Assembly (NCBI GenBank): GCA_002794785.1
Contig: NBBA01000005.1
Span: 930,001-994,000, forward strand
Length of the DNA stretch: 64,000 bases
Reading direction: 5' to 3'
DNA from: Coniferiporia sulphurascens
Lineage: Eukaryota > Basidiomycota > Agaricomycetes > Hymenochaetales > Hymenochaetaceae
Below the pieces are notes generated by a model. The model ran no database searches. It was not told the DNA's origin and saw nothing but the letters and a program-made list of their open reading frames with translations. Numbering within the stretch: position 1 is the stretch's first letter; every line of letters begins with the position of its first letter. A program made the translations under genes and the position numbers. Below are positions 48,380 to 61,645 of this stretch, piece by piece.

Positions 48380-48757
48380 AAGATGCTAGACGGGCACAGA
48401 CTTGTAGTATGTTGCAAGGAGTATCTAGGTTCTAGGTGCAAGGTTGATTAAAGGTTGATTGCTGTCACTTCCATGGGTGTACTCTGCTTTGTTTTGTGTT
48501 TCTGTAGGTTGTATGTTGTCGCGCCCCCCTCCATTTTTCATACACAATGTACATTGCATCAATGCAAATTTAGTTCCATTTTGTTTTTGTTTTCTCTCGA
48601 CTTTGCTGCCAGTCATCCGAGTCGCTGGTTCGAAGCTGGCTATATGCAACCACGTGATTGTCACGTTGGTATACGTCCCATTTATGCGAGTCTGCATCAC
48701 GCCGCCGCGCCCGCCCCTCGGACTATCTCGTCATCGTCGTCGCCTCCGCCTGCGTCC
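48380..48757. other. Intergenic region upstream of the PROPPIN gene
   Basis: 378 bases. An in-frame upstream ATG at about 48644 could extend the PROPPIN N-terminus by some 38 residues, but the extension is Pro/Ser-rich and not family-like. No separate gene is seen. Confidence 0.4.
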
Positions 48758-50340
48758 ATGCATCTTGCACGACACTCGATCTCCCCAACAGCGCCCATTC
48801 AAGTACTAGACGCTCGGTTTGATGCAGATGCAAACATATTCACGGCCTCAACGCCAGCTGGCTTCGCAGTCTACCGCGCCTGGCCACTGCAACTCCTTCG
48901 CAAGCGCGGTGCGTTGCTTACATTGTAGCTCTCCGCATAATCTCAAGCCTAGACTTTGTATACAGAATTCACGAATGGGACGCTGACGACCGTGCTTCCA
49001 ATGGAGACATCGTCGATACTCTTCCTTGTAGGTGGTGGACCGAGCCCCTTGTATCCGCCAAACAAGGTCGTTGTGTGGGACGACGCTCTTGGACGCGAGG
49101 TCGCGGAGCTCGAGTTTCGTGAGCGTGTACGCGGACTCGCGTGCCGTCGCGGCTGGCTCGTCGTCGCCCTCCGTCGCCGTGCAGTCGCATTTGAGGTCGG
49201 TGCTGTGATCACCCGCGTACAGGAGTGGGACACGTGCGACAACCAGTGTGGTGTGTGTCAGCGTCTCAGTGCCAAAGTAAGGATTTGTGACCCATAGAGC
49301 GTACTTGCATAGGCCTGGTGGCGATCGCGACTGCTACGCACGCCACACTACTCGCCATCGCAGGGCGCCAGATGGGACACGTCCAGCTCATCCATCTCCC
49401 GCCCTGTCGGCCGCCGGCACCAAAGTCCCCACCCTCCCCTACGCTCCCACGGTGTCCTCCACCGAAGCCGACAAAGCACCCCGTTTCGATCATCGCTGCG
49501 CATACGAGCACACTCGCGACGCTGACTGTGTTGCCCTCGGGACGTCTGCTTGCGACAACGTCCGGACGCGGTACGCTGGTGCGCGTGTGGGACGCGCATT
49601 CTGGCAAACTCTTGCGCGAGTTCCGCCGTGGAAGCGATAAGGCAGAGATATACGGCGTCGCTTTTCGCCCCGACGAACAGGATGTATGTGTTTGGAGTGA
49701 CAAGGGCACCGTGCATGTATTTTCACTAGCTACTGGCTCAGGGTCTTCGTAAGTGATCTTCGAACTTCCAACAATCGCGTGCTAAATTGTGTTCAGAAAT
49801 CGGCAGTCGTCGCTATCCCCACTGACCCCTTTCCTTAATTTGCCTCGATACTTTGACTCAGAGTGGTCGTATGCACAATTTCGTATCCCATCTCAGAAAG
49901 CACACATCGCTCTCTCAGCTGGGACGTCTGGCGGCAAGTTATCCGACGCAATAGAAGACGAGCGCTGTGTTGTCGCCTGGGTAAAGGTGCCCTCTCCAGC
50001 GGCGGTATTACCGGAGAAAGATCCGCAAAGCGAATATCAAATGATCGCACTCACGTACTCTGGGGGTTGGTATCGCCTTGCGCTTCCCTCCTCCGCCTCT
50101 GCCACTGTACCTGTACAGCCAAACACTCGAGCACCCCTTTCGGCTGTCGCATCTTCATCTGCCTCACATTCTGGTCGACCGACGCACCGCCCACGCTCGT
50201 CTAGCGGGTCTACTATAGCGACCAGACGGACGCGCGTAGATAAAGGCAAGGGGAAAGAGTCGGGCCATGAGGAGAAAGTCGGACACGAATGCTCGCTGCA
50301 AGAATTCAGACGCTTCGGTCGCTGGGACGGGTGGGTCTAG
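48758..50340 (+). CDS. HSV2: PROPPIN (Hsv2 / WIPI3-4 class) phosphoinositide-binding propeller
   Basis: A seven-bladed WD40 protein that binds PI3P and PI(3,5)P2 on autophagic and endosomal membranes. The start MHLARHSISP is followed by LDARFDADANIFTASTPAGF (blade 1). After an intron come LFLVGGGPSPLYPPNKVVVWD (blade 2), then VSIIAAHTSTLATLTVLPSG, and the lipid-binding F-R-R-G in LREFRRGSDKAEIYGVAF, with DKGTVHVFSL directly after. The C-terminal part contains a Ser/Arg-rich insert (PTHRPRSSSGS) and ends GRWDGWV. FRRG places it in the Atg18/Hsv2 family. The lack of a long Atg18-type loop, and the overall closeness to WIPI3/4, favour Hsv2 over Atg18, but this needs a tree. Confidence 0.85.
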
Positions 50341-50692
50341 TACTTGGATATTCGTTGACCTAATAGACTGGTGTCAAGTATGTACCACAGTCGGTCGTAC
50401 GCATCGCATGCTTTCATGCTTTCTCGCTTTCTGTTGCATTTGTTGGTTGATTAGAGCATATGTAATTGTACGTTTCGCATTCCCCACCATGGTTACGTAG
50501 TATGTATAGTGTATCAAGTAGGTATTTCTGTAATCTACGGATTTTCTTTTCCTTCCTTCGGTTTAAGACTGAGCTTTATTTAGTGTGGTGGGCGGCGATC
50601 ACGATGATCGGCTCTTGCCCTTTGGCGATCGTCATTGCTACTACTTAACTACATACTACCAATCTCACCCGTGCATTGGCAGCAGCATATTC
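50341..50692. other. Intergenic region PROPPIN - ATE1
   Basis: 352 T-rich bases between two plus-strand genes, containing the 3' end of the first and the promoter of ATE1. No gene is supported. Confidence 0.4.
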
Positions 50693-52723
<2,031 letters not shown>

Positions 52724-52957
52724 ACTTGATTGTAACAGTAGAACTTAGAAAACAAAGTTGTGTATATACATCATGCGGATCCAAATGCCCCTAGCTAACG
52801 TTACAGTCGTTAGCCCGTCAAACTCGACAGGAACAAAAAACCGTACAGTACTATGATACAGTTGGGTCGTCAAAAATCGTCATCTTCTCTCTCAACTTAC
52901 GTCATAATAATCATCTCTTCCCTTTTCTCTTTCTTGTTTGTCGTAATATTTTATTCA

Positions 52958-55264
52958 CTACCTTTCCCTTTTCACGTCCTCCACGCTCGCTCTCACTGGC
53001 GAGGAATCGTCGTGGCGGCGCCGGTGGGGCGACAGGCCGAGGATCTCGTCCGCCTCGGGTGAACCAGCGAGCGGTACGTCCTTGCGCAATGAGACGGCGA
53101 CAGGAGAGACACCTTCGTTGTACGCAAGCGCAAACACAACATCCATGTCCTCCAGCGAGCGGCCTGCAGTCTCGGGGAAGAACAAATACACGACCGGGAT
53201 GATAAAAGCGTTCAGAGAGGCAAATACTGGGACGTTCATGACACAATTAACGTCCACATTCAATCAATAGAATGCAAGCACCAACCGATGTACGTCCTCC
53301 ACGATATATTTTGAAAGGATGGCCCGGTGACCATTACAACCATGAAGTTGAATACCCAGTTCGATGCGGTACTCAATGCATTGGCCGGAGCCCTAATGCG
53401 TAAACCGACAATTTCGGCGGGCTGATCAATATAAACATTTTAGCCGTATATCCTCATTTCCAAGACAATCGTCTAACAGCCAACACTCACATAAAGCCAG
53501 GTCATACCAAGCCATCCGAGGGCAAAGAACGAATTGAAAACAAAGAGCAGGACGGCAGACACGATCTGAGAGGCGGAGTTGTTGATGCTTCCAAGAATCG
53601 CAAGCAGCACCATGGATAAAGTTTGGCCCACTGCGCCGAAAAGCATAAGCTTCCTCCGGCCGACCTTTTCGATGATGAAGATTGCGATGAGGCTCGCAGC
53701 GAAGTATTCCGTTCCATTGCACGCTGCGATAATTCTCGAGTTCACGTCTGAGAGACCTAAACGCTGGAAAAGAATTGTCTACAGGAAATTTAACAAAGCA
53801 TCCAAAATGCATATAGACGTAAGCCTCACAGCGTAATATGTGATAAGATTGATGCCTGTGATCTGTTGGAAGCACTGCGCAGTAATTGCGAGTGCTGCAC
53901 GACGGAAGTTCTGGCTGCGGCCATGCGTGAAGAGTTCTCCGAGTCCCGTCCTTCCGTCGCCAAGGCTGCCTTCTGCGGCTATGGTCTCACGAATTCCTAT
54001 GTACGTTCGCTGTACCTCCGGGTCTGTGATGTCCTTGCTGTCCAGCGCAGAAATAACCGCAAGAGCCTCGGCGTGACGTCCATGCTTAACCAACCATCGT
54101 GGAGATTCCGGAAGCTAAACAAGAATTTAGTCTTTTTTTTGCAGAGCGGATATATCTGTGACGCACGAAACGAATGCCAATGATCATAATGACAGCTAGA
54201 ATTATCTGGAAAGAAATCGGAACTCTCCATTGCGCGGTATTTCCAGTAATCCAGAAGCTTAGTACAGATTGTCAGCTTCGTCAAAGATCGAGGCAGCGGT
54301 GCGGGACCCACAAGGCGAAATCTATCCACTAGCCAGTGTTGACACCACTTAGCTGCAATACAACATGTAATGTAATAAATAATACATACGTATCTGCGGA
54401 GGCGGTAAGCAGCGAAGACAGGTGGCCTGCATGAAGAACATAACGTACGAAAGCATGATACCAAGAGTGATAAGACTTCCTTCTATCATAATAAAGCTGC
54501 CTCTCTTATTAGCAGGTGAACATTCGGCGTGATACGAGGGGACTGTTGAGGTCTGAAGGAGCGAAGTCAGTATTGTTACATGTAGTTTTGGAAAGGGTTG
54601 AAAACCGACGTTGAGGCCATTGCCAATACCAGTGATAATACGGGCGACAATCATCATAGCGTACGAGACGGACGCGGTCTGCAATATAGCGCCGATGATC
54701 ATAATGACGCCCCCAAGCATGATGGTCCGCCTTCTCCCCAGCCGGTCACCCAGCCAAAGATTGGACAAAGCGCCCATTAAGCAGCCAACTTCCTAAAAAA
54801 ATGCATTCGTAAAAATTTCGACCAATCAATATAATAAAACATACATAAATGGCTACGACGAGGCTCTGGAGAGTCGCATGGCTTGGATGTGCATTGTCTA
54901 CAACGACCTGAGGAAAGACTTTCTCAAACTGCGAATGGGGCAGTCAGATCATAGATCAATTGGTAGGCGCTCAATGGTCACCTGGCCTGATGTCAGCAAT
55001 GCGGACATAACGCCTTGATCGTAACTAAATAGAGGTGAGTTCGCGCCCCAACGCCTCAGTGTGTTATGATGATATTACTGACCCAAAGAGCGTGAATCCT
55101 GTACCAGCGACGAAGGCCAGAGCATATGTTAATGTCTTCCCCCTCAATCTTGGCTGATTGTCTCCAACTTCGCGGCTGAGCTGACCATCATGAAGGCCAG
55201 TGACATCTTCAAGGTGCGAGAGGGAGCCTTTGTCGTCCATTGTCGTCTTGTCGTCAGAGACCAT
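52958..55264 (-). CDS. MFS sugar transporter
   Basis: A 12-helix sugar:H+ symporter-type transporter. ATG at 55264 gives MVSDDKTTMDDKG. Family signatures are GYDQGVMSALLTSGQ, DRLGRRRTIMLGG (motif after TM2), PSYHAECSPANKRGS, YWIDFAFFWIT (rebuilt with a 17-base exon), PESPRWLVKHGR, QCFQQITGINLITYYA (TM7), EKVGRRKLMLFGA, TWLYPAEIVGLRIRAPANAL and the terminal PETAGRSLEDMD. The stop is at 52958-52960. The substrate (glucose, other hexose or pentose) cannot be assigned from the motifs. Confidence 0.92.
54312..54328 (-). other. 17-base microexon in the sugar transporter
   Basis: The preceding exon ends M-L-S-Y (donor GTTATG). The microexon TGGATAGATTTCGCCTT sits between a GGCTAG acceptor and a GTGGGT donor, and the next exon begins C-TTC-TGG-ATT. 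The result is Y-W-I-D-F-A-F-F-W-I-T, the TM5 signature of fungal sugar transporters. Earlier acceptors lead to an in-frame stop. Confidence 0.75.
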
Positions 55265-56028
55265 TTCGTCAATAATCGTACAGCGGGTTTTGATAGCCCT
55301 CAGCGATGGTGTATATTACCGGGGGCGAAGTCGGGTCAGGTGAGACGGTATGAGAAAAAGAAGGGACGAAAGAGAGCACGAGACGAGTGTGCTGTATGCA
55401 CTGATTGAATGAAGACGTTGGCGCCCTTTATACGTTTGACACAAGACACATTCCGTTGCCGATGCAGCAGGTGACATGTGGTTCGCATTTCCGGTGTACA
55501 CAAAAATTGAAGCACCCTCAATGATTCACTCGGGCCACTAAGCATCCGGTATCCCCCCCTTTTCTTACGCAGCGATATCTTTCCTCCGGGTATCTCGTCT
55601 GATTACATCGCGGAAGTATCGTTTACGCAATTGACAATAGTTTCCACAGGTGTCAAAGTGGCTCATCCATCGGGTTATACGATTGTACCGGGGCCTCCCC
55701 TTTATTTTTACACGTGCAAGATAATTCCGAGAGACGGATTGCTCGAGCGGCTGTTGGCCTGTACCAAAGCAAGAGAGATACAGCAAGAGCGGGAGCCGAG
55801 CAGGAGAACAAAGACTAGCGGTTGCAAGAATTTAATCGAGCTCCACATTTTGATGGTTAACGGTCGGCAAATTCCGATCCCCACTCCGGTCTCACGTGGT
55901 TCGTCGGTACGGTTGAACCCTATCCACACTCGAAGAAAAATAGAAAAAATCGAAGATCGATATTAGTGCGCTAGTTGACTTGGAAGTAGTATGTGCCTGA
56001 GATGATAACATGCAACTCCTGGTATTAA
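55265..56028. other. Intergenic region, no supported gene
   Basis: 764 bases upstream of the sugar transporter and downstream of IMP2 (both on the minus strand). Short open frames on both strands lack any domain. It probably holds the transporter promoter; TATA-like TTTATACG (55428-55435) is present. Confidence 0.4.
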
Positions 56029-56938
56029 TCATTCTTTCGGCCTCAGTACACGCGCGCTTCGCCATTTCTCGCGTTCGATCGCCGCAAGCTCACTTTTCCA
56101 GGTAGTGTCATGAACTGACGCGCCCGGGGGGGCTCGCGCATCGCCCGCAGTTAGGGGTTTCAAGAGCCCAAACCGATTGAAAGGCCACAGAATATAGACG
56201 AGTCTCGCATCTACCAGCATGGAGGCAACCTGTTCGCCCCGGATTTAGAACTATCAGCTTACGACAAGTAATCGGCATCGAAGAACTGACGGGACCAAAT
56301 GTGTTGCTGTCCAGTGTCCTGAAAGACTCATCTCCTGCTGCATGGATGCCAGGAGAAATAAGCCGTGACAACATAAACAGAGTGGGGGACGGAAAAAACG
56401 GACCTTCCACCCAAATGTGTCCGTCCGGTATTTTCACCTCTGGCAATGGATACGGAGGAAGCGTCCGCACCTTTAGGTATTGCAATATTATCTTGTTGGT
56501 CGGTCGAATAATCAAAAAAAGTAAGGAACGCACGACATCTCCCGCTACAGCGATTACCCTCTTCACAAGATACTTCCCGGGATCAACAGGCGACCTATAA
56601 GTGGGGTCACTATCCGGATTGACAACTCTCGCGTACGTGTACGAGGGAACTAACTTGAGTGAGACGATGTCTCCTCGCTGCACGTTCCTGACAGACCAGC
56701 GGTCAAACAGGACCAGGTCTCGCTGTCTACATGGTTCGGGGTTTAGTGTGGGCTGGCTGGCGCACACGCGTTCTGTGGACTCGGATCGCTATAAAAAAAG
56801 AAACAAGGAAGCACGCACCTGCATGCTCCTGCCAGACACCTGTTTAACTGTATACGCTTTCTGAACGTACACCACCACAATGGACGTCCAAAACAGCCTC
56901 TTCAATGCTGTGCGCGGTATGCGAGACGCCTTGAACAT
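56029..56938 (-). CDS. IMP2: Mitochondrial inner membrane protease subunit 2
   Basis: A type I signal peptidase-like protease that removes sorting peptides in the mitochondrial intermembrane space. ATG at 56938 gives MFKASRIPRTALKRL followed by one membrane helix. The catalytic Ser lies in SGRSMQPTLNP (an intron falls right after Met-Gln), and the catalytic Lys in KYLVKRVIAVAGD. Family blocks RNVQRGDIVSLK, VKIPDGHIWVEG and DSNTFGPV follow, with the C-terminal VDARLVYILWPFNRFG. The stop TGA is at 56029-56031. Introns of ~50-75 bases keep frame. The DSNTFGP.....V.GR..YILWP pattern is closer to Imp2 than to Imp1. Confidence 0.9.
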
Positions 56939-57195
56939 TGTGCAGACGAGCAAGCTTGGGCAAGCTTAGTCCAAAATACGTTTGCCCATACGCCTACCAT
57001 AAAAGGAAAGCAATCACTTATACTTACACTTCCAAGAAATAGTGCGAATAGATTAGAGCAGCGACGTATACGATCGAACGAAGACCTAACCGATATTAAC
57101 AAAGCTAGTTGTACACAGACCATACTGCAGAGACAGATCCGGCGAAGAAAGCAAAGAAAAAATGTACACAAAGTCCCAGAAACTCAAAACGGGTT

Positions 57196-59216
57196 CTAGC
57201 CTACAGTGTATCCACCAGCACCCCTGCGGCCATACGCGTCGTGCCCTGCACTCCCGCCATATCCCTGTTGGGTTTGCTGGTATGTAGATGTATCATACTG
57301 TTGATGTTGGGCACGCGAGGCGGTTCTTGGTGGTACGTTGGCGACGTGCGTCTGAGAGCTGGCATAGTCTGCTTGTGAGTCATACGCGTACGCTCCAGCT
57401 TGAGTATGACCCTGATCATATCCTTGTCCGTAGTGTGCATACGCCTGACCCTGCTGAGCATACTCGCTAGGATCACCACCAACAGGATATGCCCCAAGAG
57501 CCTCCTGTCCGTACGCATCATGCCCATATGCATACGCCCCATTAGTGTATCCGCCATTCTGAGTCTCGTAACCGTATCCAGCATTCTGCACTTCCTGTCT
57601 GTATCCGCCATCGTAAGTAGCGCTATGCGGGTTTGCCATTGGACTCGGTGAACGATTATTTGCTTGGCGGGCAATCGGGGCTGCTGCAGCCGTGAGGCTA
57701 GTCTGGCTATCATAGTGATCTGCGTAGTAAAGAGAAGAATCATCGGGTGCCGAGGTCGTGGGATAAGCGCCGTATTGCTGATTATATGCGGGCATGGGAG
57801 GCGGTTGATCAGCTGCATAAGTGCTCTTGTAATCGGCATTATAGTAGTCATTCCCATTAGGAACACGAGTGCGAACGGAAGTCCCATCGTCCATATCTTC
57901 ATCGTCGAGCTTGATGTCCGGAAGAGTAGGTTGAGGTAAAGGATTGTGGATCATCTCTCCCTTCTTGTTCTTAAGATGCGAGAAATCGCCCGCCGCCTCC
58001 TTTTTGGCTAGCTTTGCAGCCTGTGCAAGACGCTCTTTGTTTTTGCGTTTGACTATCTCAGAGATCCGCTACGTTATCCCGTTAGCCGGAAGATCGCACT
58101 AAATTGACATCACGCACCTTGTCCACCTTGTGACAACAGTATTCCTACAAGGGAGTATCTAGCATCAATTAAAGAGAAAAAATGGCATGATTTACCTTCA
58201 AATTGCCACGTATGTAGCAGAGCAGGGGAACGTAGCAAACGCCAGCGGCGAGGAGAAGCAAGGCCGATCCGGCAAAGATAATGGTGGTGGAGAGCGTAGA
58301 AAAGATAAGCGCTCCTGTCACGATGCTGCCATTCGTGTATTTGTTCAAATCCCAGAATGGCCCGTTGTCCTTCTGTGACAGATAAAACGAATATAGCGTG
58401 AGTGCATTAATAACTTGGCGAGGGCCATCCGCGAGCAGAAGACGTTTCCAACCTAGATTCAAGTCAGATAGCCAGGTGATGTCCTGATAGGAGTGAACGC
58501 ACTTTTGAAAGTAAAGAAGACGAAGAAAGCGAAATCATCCTTCTTCTTCGTGGAATTGTTAATTCGGCTAAAAAAGCAGAAGTGGTCGTATGATCCTGCC
58601 CTCAAGAATAAGAATGGTTGACTTTTAACAAATGTGTCCACATACTTAGCGAGTAGTAGTTATTTGCCATAATATTGGTGAATGCATATGAAATATCGCG
58701 ACTGGCGATGATCTTTCTAGCTTTCCGTGCCTCATATGCAAGCTAAAAAACCACGGTGAACACACAGTAATCGGAATCATCAGAGCTCACGTACCAGCAG
58801 AAACGAGAATATAATGCATCCAACAAATAGCCATTTTCCAACTGAGAAGGGAATGAAGACGCATCCATTATCATCGGTTTGTGTGCAACTATTGAAAATG
58901 TGGTTCGACCAGCCATCCGTAGTTAACATAGTGATGGCAGTGAAAATGTCGAACACATAGACGAGGAAAGACTTGAAAACGAGCACATAGATCCAAAGGT
59001 ATCTAATTGCACAGAATAAGCTATCCTCTTTAAAGTCAGTGTTTATTGTGCTCACCGTGTGCGCATCCAACAGCCATATTCAGAGAAATCCCTGGTGTCG
59101 ATGAAGTCGAACTACGCGTTGTTTGAGACGTCAGACTTGTTACAGACTACTGGAAGGATAACACCGACTTTGTGGTCCGGGACGACCTCTCGCTTCCATT
59201 GCGGTCCTTCAACCAT
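57196..59216 (-). CDS. Kch1-type fungal potassium channel with Tyr/Gly/Gln-rich tail
   Basis: Homologue of yeast Kch1/Kch2, plasma-membrane proteins for low-affinity K+ influx. ATG at 59216 gives MVEGPQWKREVVPDHK, joined to FDFIDTRDFSEYGCWMRTR. Membrane segments follow: RYLWIYVLVFKSFLVYVFD; GKWLFVGCIIFSFLLV; KRLLLADGPRQVINALTLYS; YTNGSIVTGALIFSTLSTTI; and IFAGSALLLLAAGVCYVPLL. A 27-base exon (58118-58144) encodes the family signature EYCCHKVDK, followed by RISEIVKRK. From about 57900 to the stop at 57196 the protein is a ~230-residue low-complexity tail rich in Tyr, Gly, Gln, Ala and Asn, which most Kch1 proteins from yeasts lack as far as I know (inference). The start is the best-fitting ATG; an extra 5' exon is possible. 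Confidence 0.85.
58118..58144 (-). other. 27-base microexon of the Kch1-type gene
   Basis: It lies between a CTTGTAG acceptor and a GTGCGT donor on the minus strand and encodes E-Y-C-C-H-K-V-D-K, a conserved family motif. Confidence 0.8.
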
Positions 59217-59769
59217 GTCAGGGAGGATATTCAGGTGAAGGCGGTATCGTCTAACGAAGGCAGCTTTCCGGTCCAGCCAGGAGCATATGTGTTGCGAAAG
59301 ACCGTCGAGAAAAGAATGGCTGTTGTGGGAACGATTGAGGCAGGGGAAGAACAAGCGAGGACGAGCAAAGGCAGCAGGCGGTGGGAGTTAGTTGCAGCGG
59401 CTTTCTCGGTTGCCATCCAGAAGGCGCAGCCGGCGGAGTTTTGTTCCAATTCGGTATTAGGTGGCTGACACTCACGGTATTGATCTCGGGCATTTGGCCG
59501 ATACAGTATACGTTTTGCTTCATGACCTTTGGTGTGAATTGCAAGGCTCTACAATATTATTTAGTACGCTGTCCCCGTTTCTATAATCTGCGATTTAAAA
59601 GATTGGGATTTATGCACACAGTTGTACGGTACCCGTGGTAAGTATTTACTAGATCGGGTAGTCTCCTCAGTTTCTAAGCAAGACAGCTACTTCCTTCATT
59701 CAAGTCTCAAAAGTACTGCGACCAACAAAACCCGTGCTGTAGGTTCCCTAGCGGGAAAGCGCATACAAA
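59217..59769. other. Divergent intergenic region Kch1 - RBG1
   Basis: 553 bases between divergent starts. A frame at 59381-59641 lacks an ATG-supported, family-like protein. The region presumably contains both promoters. Confidence 0.4.
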
Positions 59770-61597
59770 ATGACAACGGTACAAAAGATAAAGGCGAGAA
59801 AAACATTTGCTTAGCGGCGTTGGGACGCTCACCTAACTTATTTGCAATCTCCTCAGGAAATTGAGGATGAAATGGTGATCGCTGTTTCATGACCCTCTTG
59901 AATCCAGCACTAACGAGGATTGTAGGCCAGGAGTGAGCTTGCATGATTCTAACATCCTTCTCAGTTTTTATCGGACACTACTCGCAGCCCAGAAGAACAA
60001 GGCCACGAGCTATCATCTGGGCCTCCTCAAAGCCAAGCTCGCCAAGTTACGCCGCGAGCTCATAGCGCCACCGGGTGGAGGTGGAGGTGGTGGAGGCATA
60101 GGTTTTGATGTAGCACGAACTGGCATTGCATCCGTGGGGTTTGTCGGGTTTCCGTCAGTTGGGAAAGTAAGTCGTAGCTCCTATTTACTGAATGCGCCCA
60201 TTTGACTAGCATTTAGTCGACTCTAATGTCAAAACTCACCGGAACACACTCTGAGGCTTCCGAAATCGATTTTACAACGCTCACAACAGTTCCGGGAACC
60301 CTCAAAGTTCACGGCGCCCCAATACAAATACTGGATTTGCGTCAGTTTCACTCTCTAACTTAAAGTATTTCGGCTGACCCAACTTTGCTACCTATTTATC
60401 CCAGCCGGAATTATTGAAGGCGCGAACGATGGTCGTGGTCGAGGAAGACAAGGTGCGCCGCAAAAGTGATTAAGTTTTATCAAACCGCTCATCGTGTGGG
60501 GACCATGCAGTCATCGCCGGTACGTTTACCTTTATACTGACATTCTCAGCGTCAACACTGACACTGGCCCAGTCGCGAGAACTTGTAACCTTATTTTTAT
60601 CGTGCTCGACGTCCTTAAACCTTTAGGAGATAAGAAAATTATCGAAAGCGAGCTCGAAGGATTTGGCATTCGTCTCAATAAGAAACCCCCAGCAGTCACT
60701 GTCAGGAAGAAAGATAAAGGTGGTATTGCCATTATGAACACTGTTCCCCTAACGAACATCGACCATGAAGAGATCAAGGCGATTCTGAGTGAGTTCAAAA
60801 TAAACAATGCGGACGTCGCCATTCGTGAGCCAGGCGCAACCGCGGACGATATCGTAGATGTGATTGAGGGTAACCGGTGCGCTGGATTTTTTACGTCCAC
60901 AACCGAGTCTTCTAACGCGTGGTTTTCTAGAGTATACATTCCAGCCATTTACGTATGTAATTAATCTTGTTCCGCAAATTTCACGCGCTGACGACGTTTG
61001 CGTAGGTACTAAACAAGGTGCGCGGTATCTTCTGCACGAATGTTTGCGCAGGCCTAACGAAATTTAGATCGATGCCATCTCCATCGAGGAACTCGATTTG
61101 CTGTTAGTATCCGTGCTCGTGTCCTTAGCTGCGCAACTGATTATAGACCATGCTGGTTACACAGCTACAAAATTCCCAACAGCGTCCCGGTCTCTTCAAG
61201 GGACTGGTTAAATATCGACGAGCTCATCGAAGTAATGTGGAAGTCCTTGGACCTCGTGCGTGTGTATACAAAACCACACGGGCAGTCGCCGGACTACTCG
61301 TCACCCGTTGTTCTGAAACGCGGGAAATCCTCAATAGAAGACTTCTGTAATGCGATTCACAAAGAAATTGCGAAGCAGCTAAAATAGTGAGTTATCGCCA
61401 TTCGTCAGCAACATGTCTCCTTTTTCTCATGGAAGACGGAAGTGCCATTGTTTGGGGGTCGAGTGCCAAGCACACGAGAGGACAGAAGGTGGGACTTGAA
61501 CACGTGTTAGAGGACGAAGACGGTATGGCTCGCTCTCCGTGAAGAACAACATCCACACTAACGACTCTTTTTAGTTGTCCATATCGCGAAGAAATAG
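59770..61597 (+). CDS. RBG1: DRG-family GTPase Rbg1/DRG1
   Basis: DRG1 (yeast Rbg1) is a ribosome-associated OBG-type GTPase that works with Tma46/DFRP1 in translation. ATG at 59770 gives MTTVQKIK (24-base exon), then EIEDEM (18 bases, 59857-59874), then a 7-base exon (59926-59932), then the exon from 59988, rebuilding [20 protein letters not shown]. The Walker A motif GFPSVGK|ST is split by an intron. Then come the G2/G3 segment with DLPGIIEGA, GRGRGRQ, a 9-base exon (60511-60519) encoding V-I-A, and [23 protein letters not shown] follows, then a 12-base exon (61006-61017) encoding V-L-N-K of the N-K-I-D motif, and [12 protein letters not shown]. The C-terminal TGS domain contains [14 protein letters not shown], and the ORF ends VVHIAKK (TAG 61595-61597). 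Confidence 0.93.
59794..59856 (+). other. Probable GC-AG intron in RBG1
   Basis: The exon ends ATAAAG and is followed by GCGAGA. The intron has CTAAC about 20 bases before CTCAG at 59856. Splicing here keeps [14 protein letters not shown], close to the known N-terminus of Rbg1. The alternative GT at 59779 would remove V-Q-K-I-K. Confidence 0.6.
59926..59932 (+). other. 7-base microexon of RBG1 (GCCAGGA)
   Basis: It lies between GATTGTAG (intron 59875-59925) and GTGAGC (intron 59933-59987). The joined ATG-GCC-AGG-A|CC-CAG-AAG encodes M-A-R-T-Q-K, identical to the conserved DRG1 motif. No single-intron solution gives these residues. Confidence 0.85.
60511..60519 (+). other. 9-base microexon of RBG1 (TCATCGCCG)
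   Basis: It sits between a CATGCAG acceptor (intron 60453-60510) and a GTACGT donor (intron 60520-60572). It contributes V-I-A to G-R-G-R-Q-V-I-A-V-A-R-T, the conserved DRG1 sequence; skipping it removes three conserved residues in frame. Confidence 0.82.
61006..61017 (+). other. 12-base microexon of RBG1 (V-L-N-K)
   Basis: GTACTAAACAAG lies between TTTGCGTAG and GTGCGC. It encodes V-L-N-K, completing I-Y-V-L-N-K-I-D, the guanine-specificity (G4) motif of the GTPase. Confidence 0.85.
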
Positions 61598-61645
61598 ATC
61601 ACACCCTTCCGTTGCTACAGTAATCTAGCTCTCTTCATTTACATT

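Noticed and set aside
48627..48660. GGTTCGAAGC resembling a tRNA B box
   Set aside because: No matching A box, acceptor stem or T arm can be folded around it.
59381..59641. Small plus-strand gene between Kch1 and RBG1
   Set aside because: Cys/Phe-rich chance frame in divergent promoter DNA without family resemblance.
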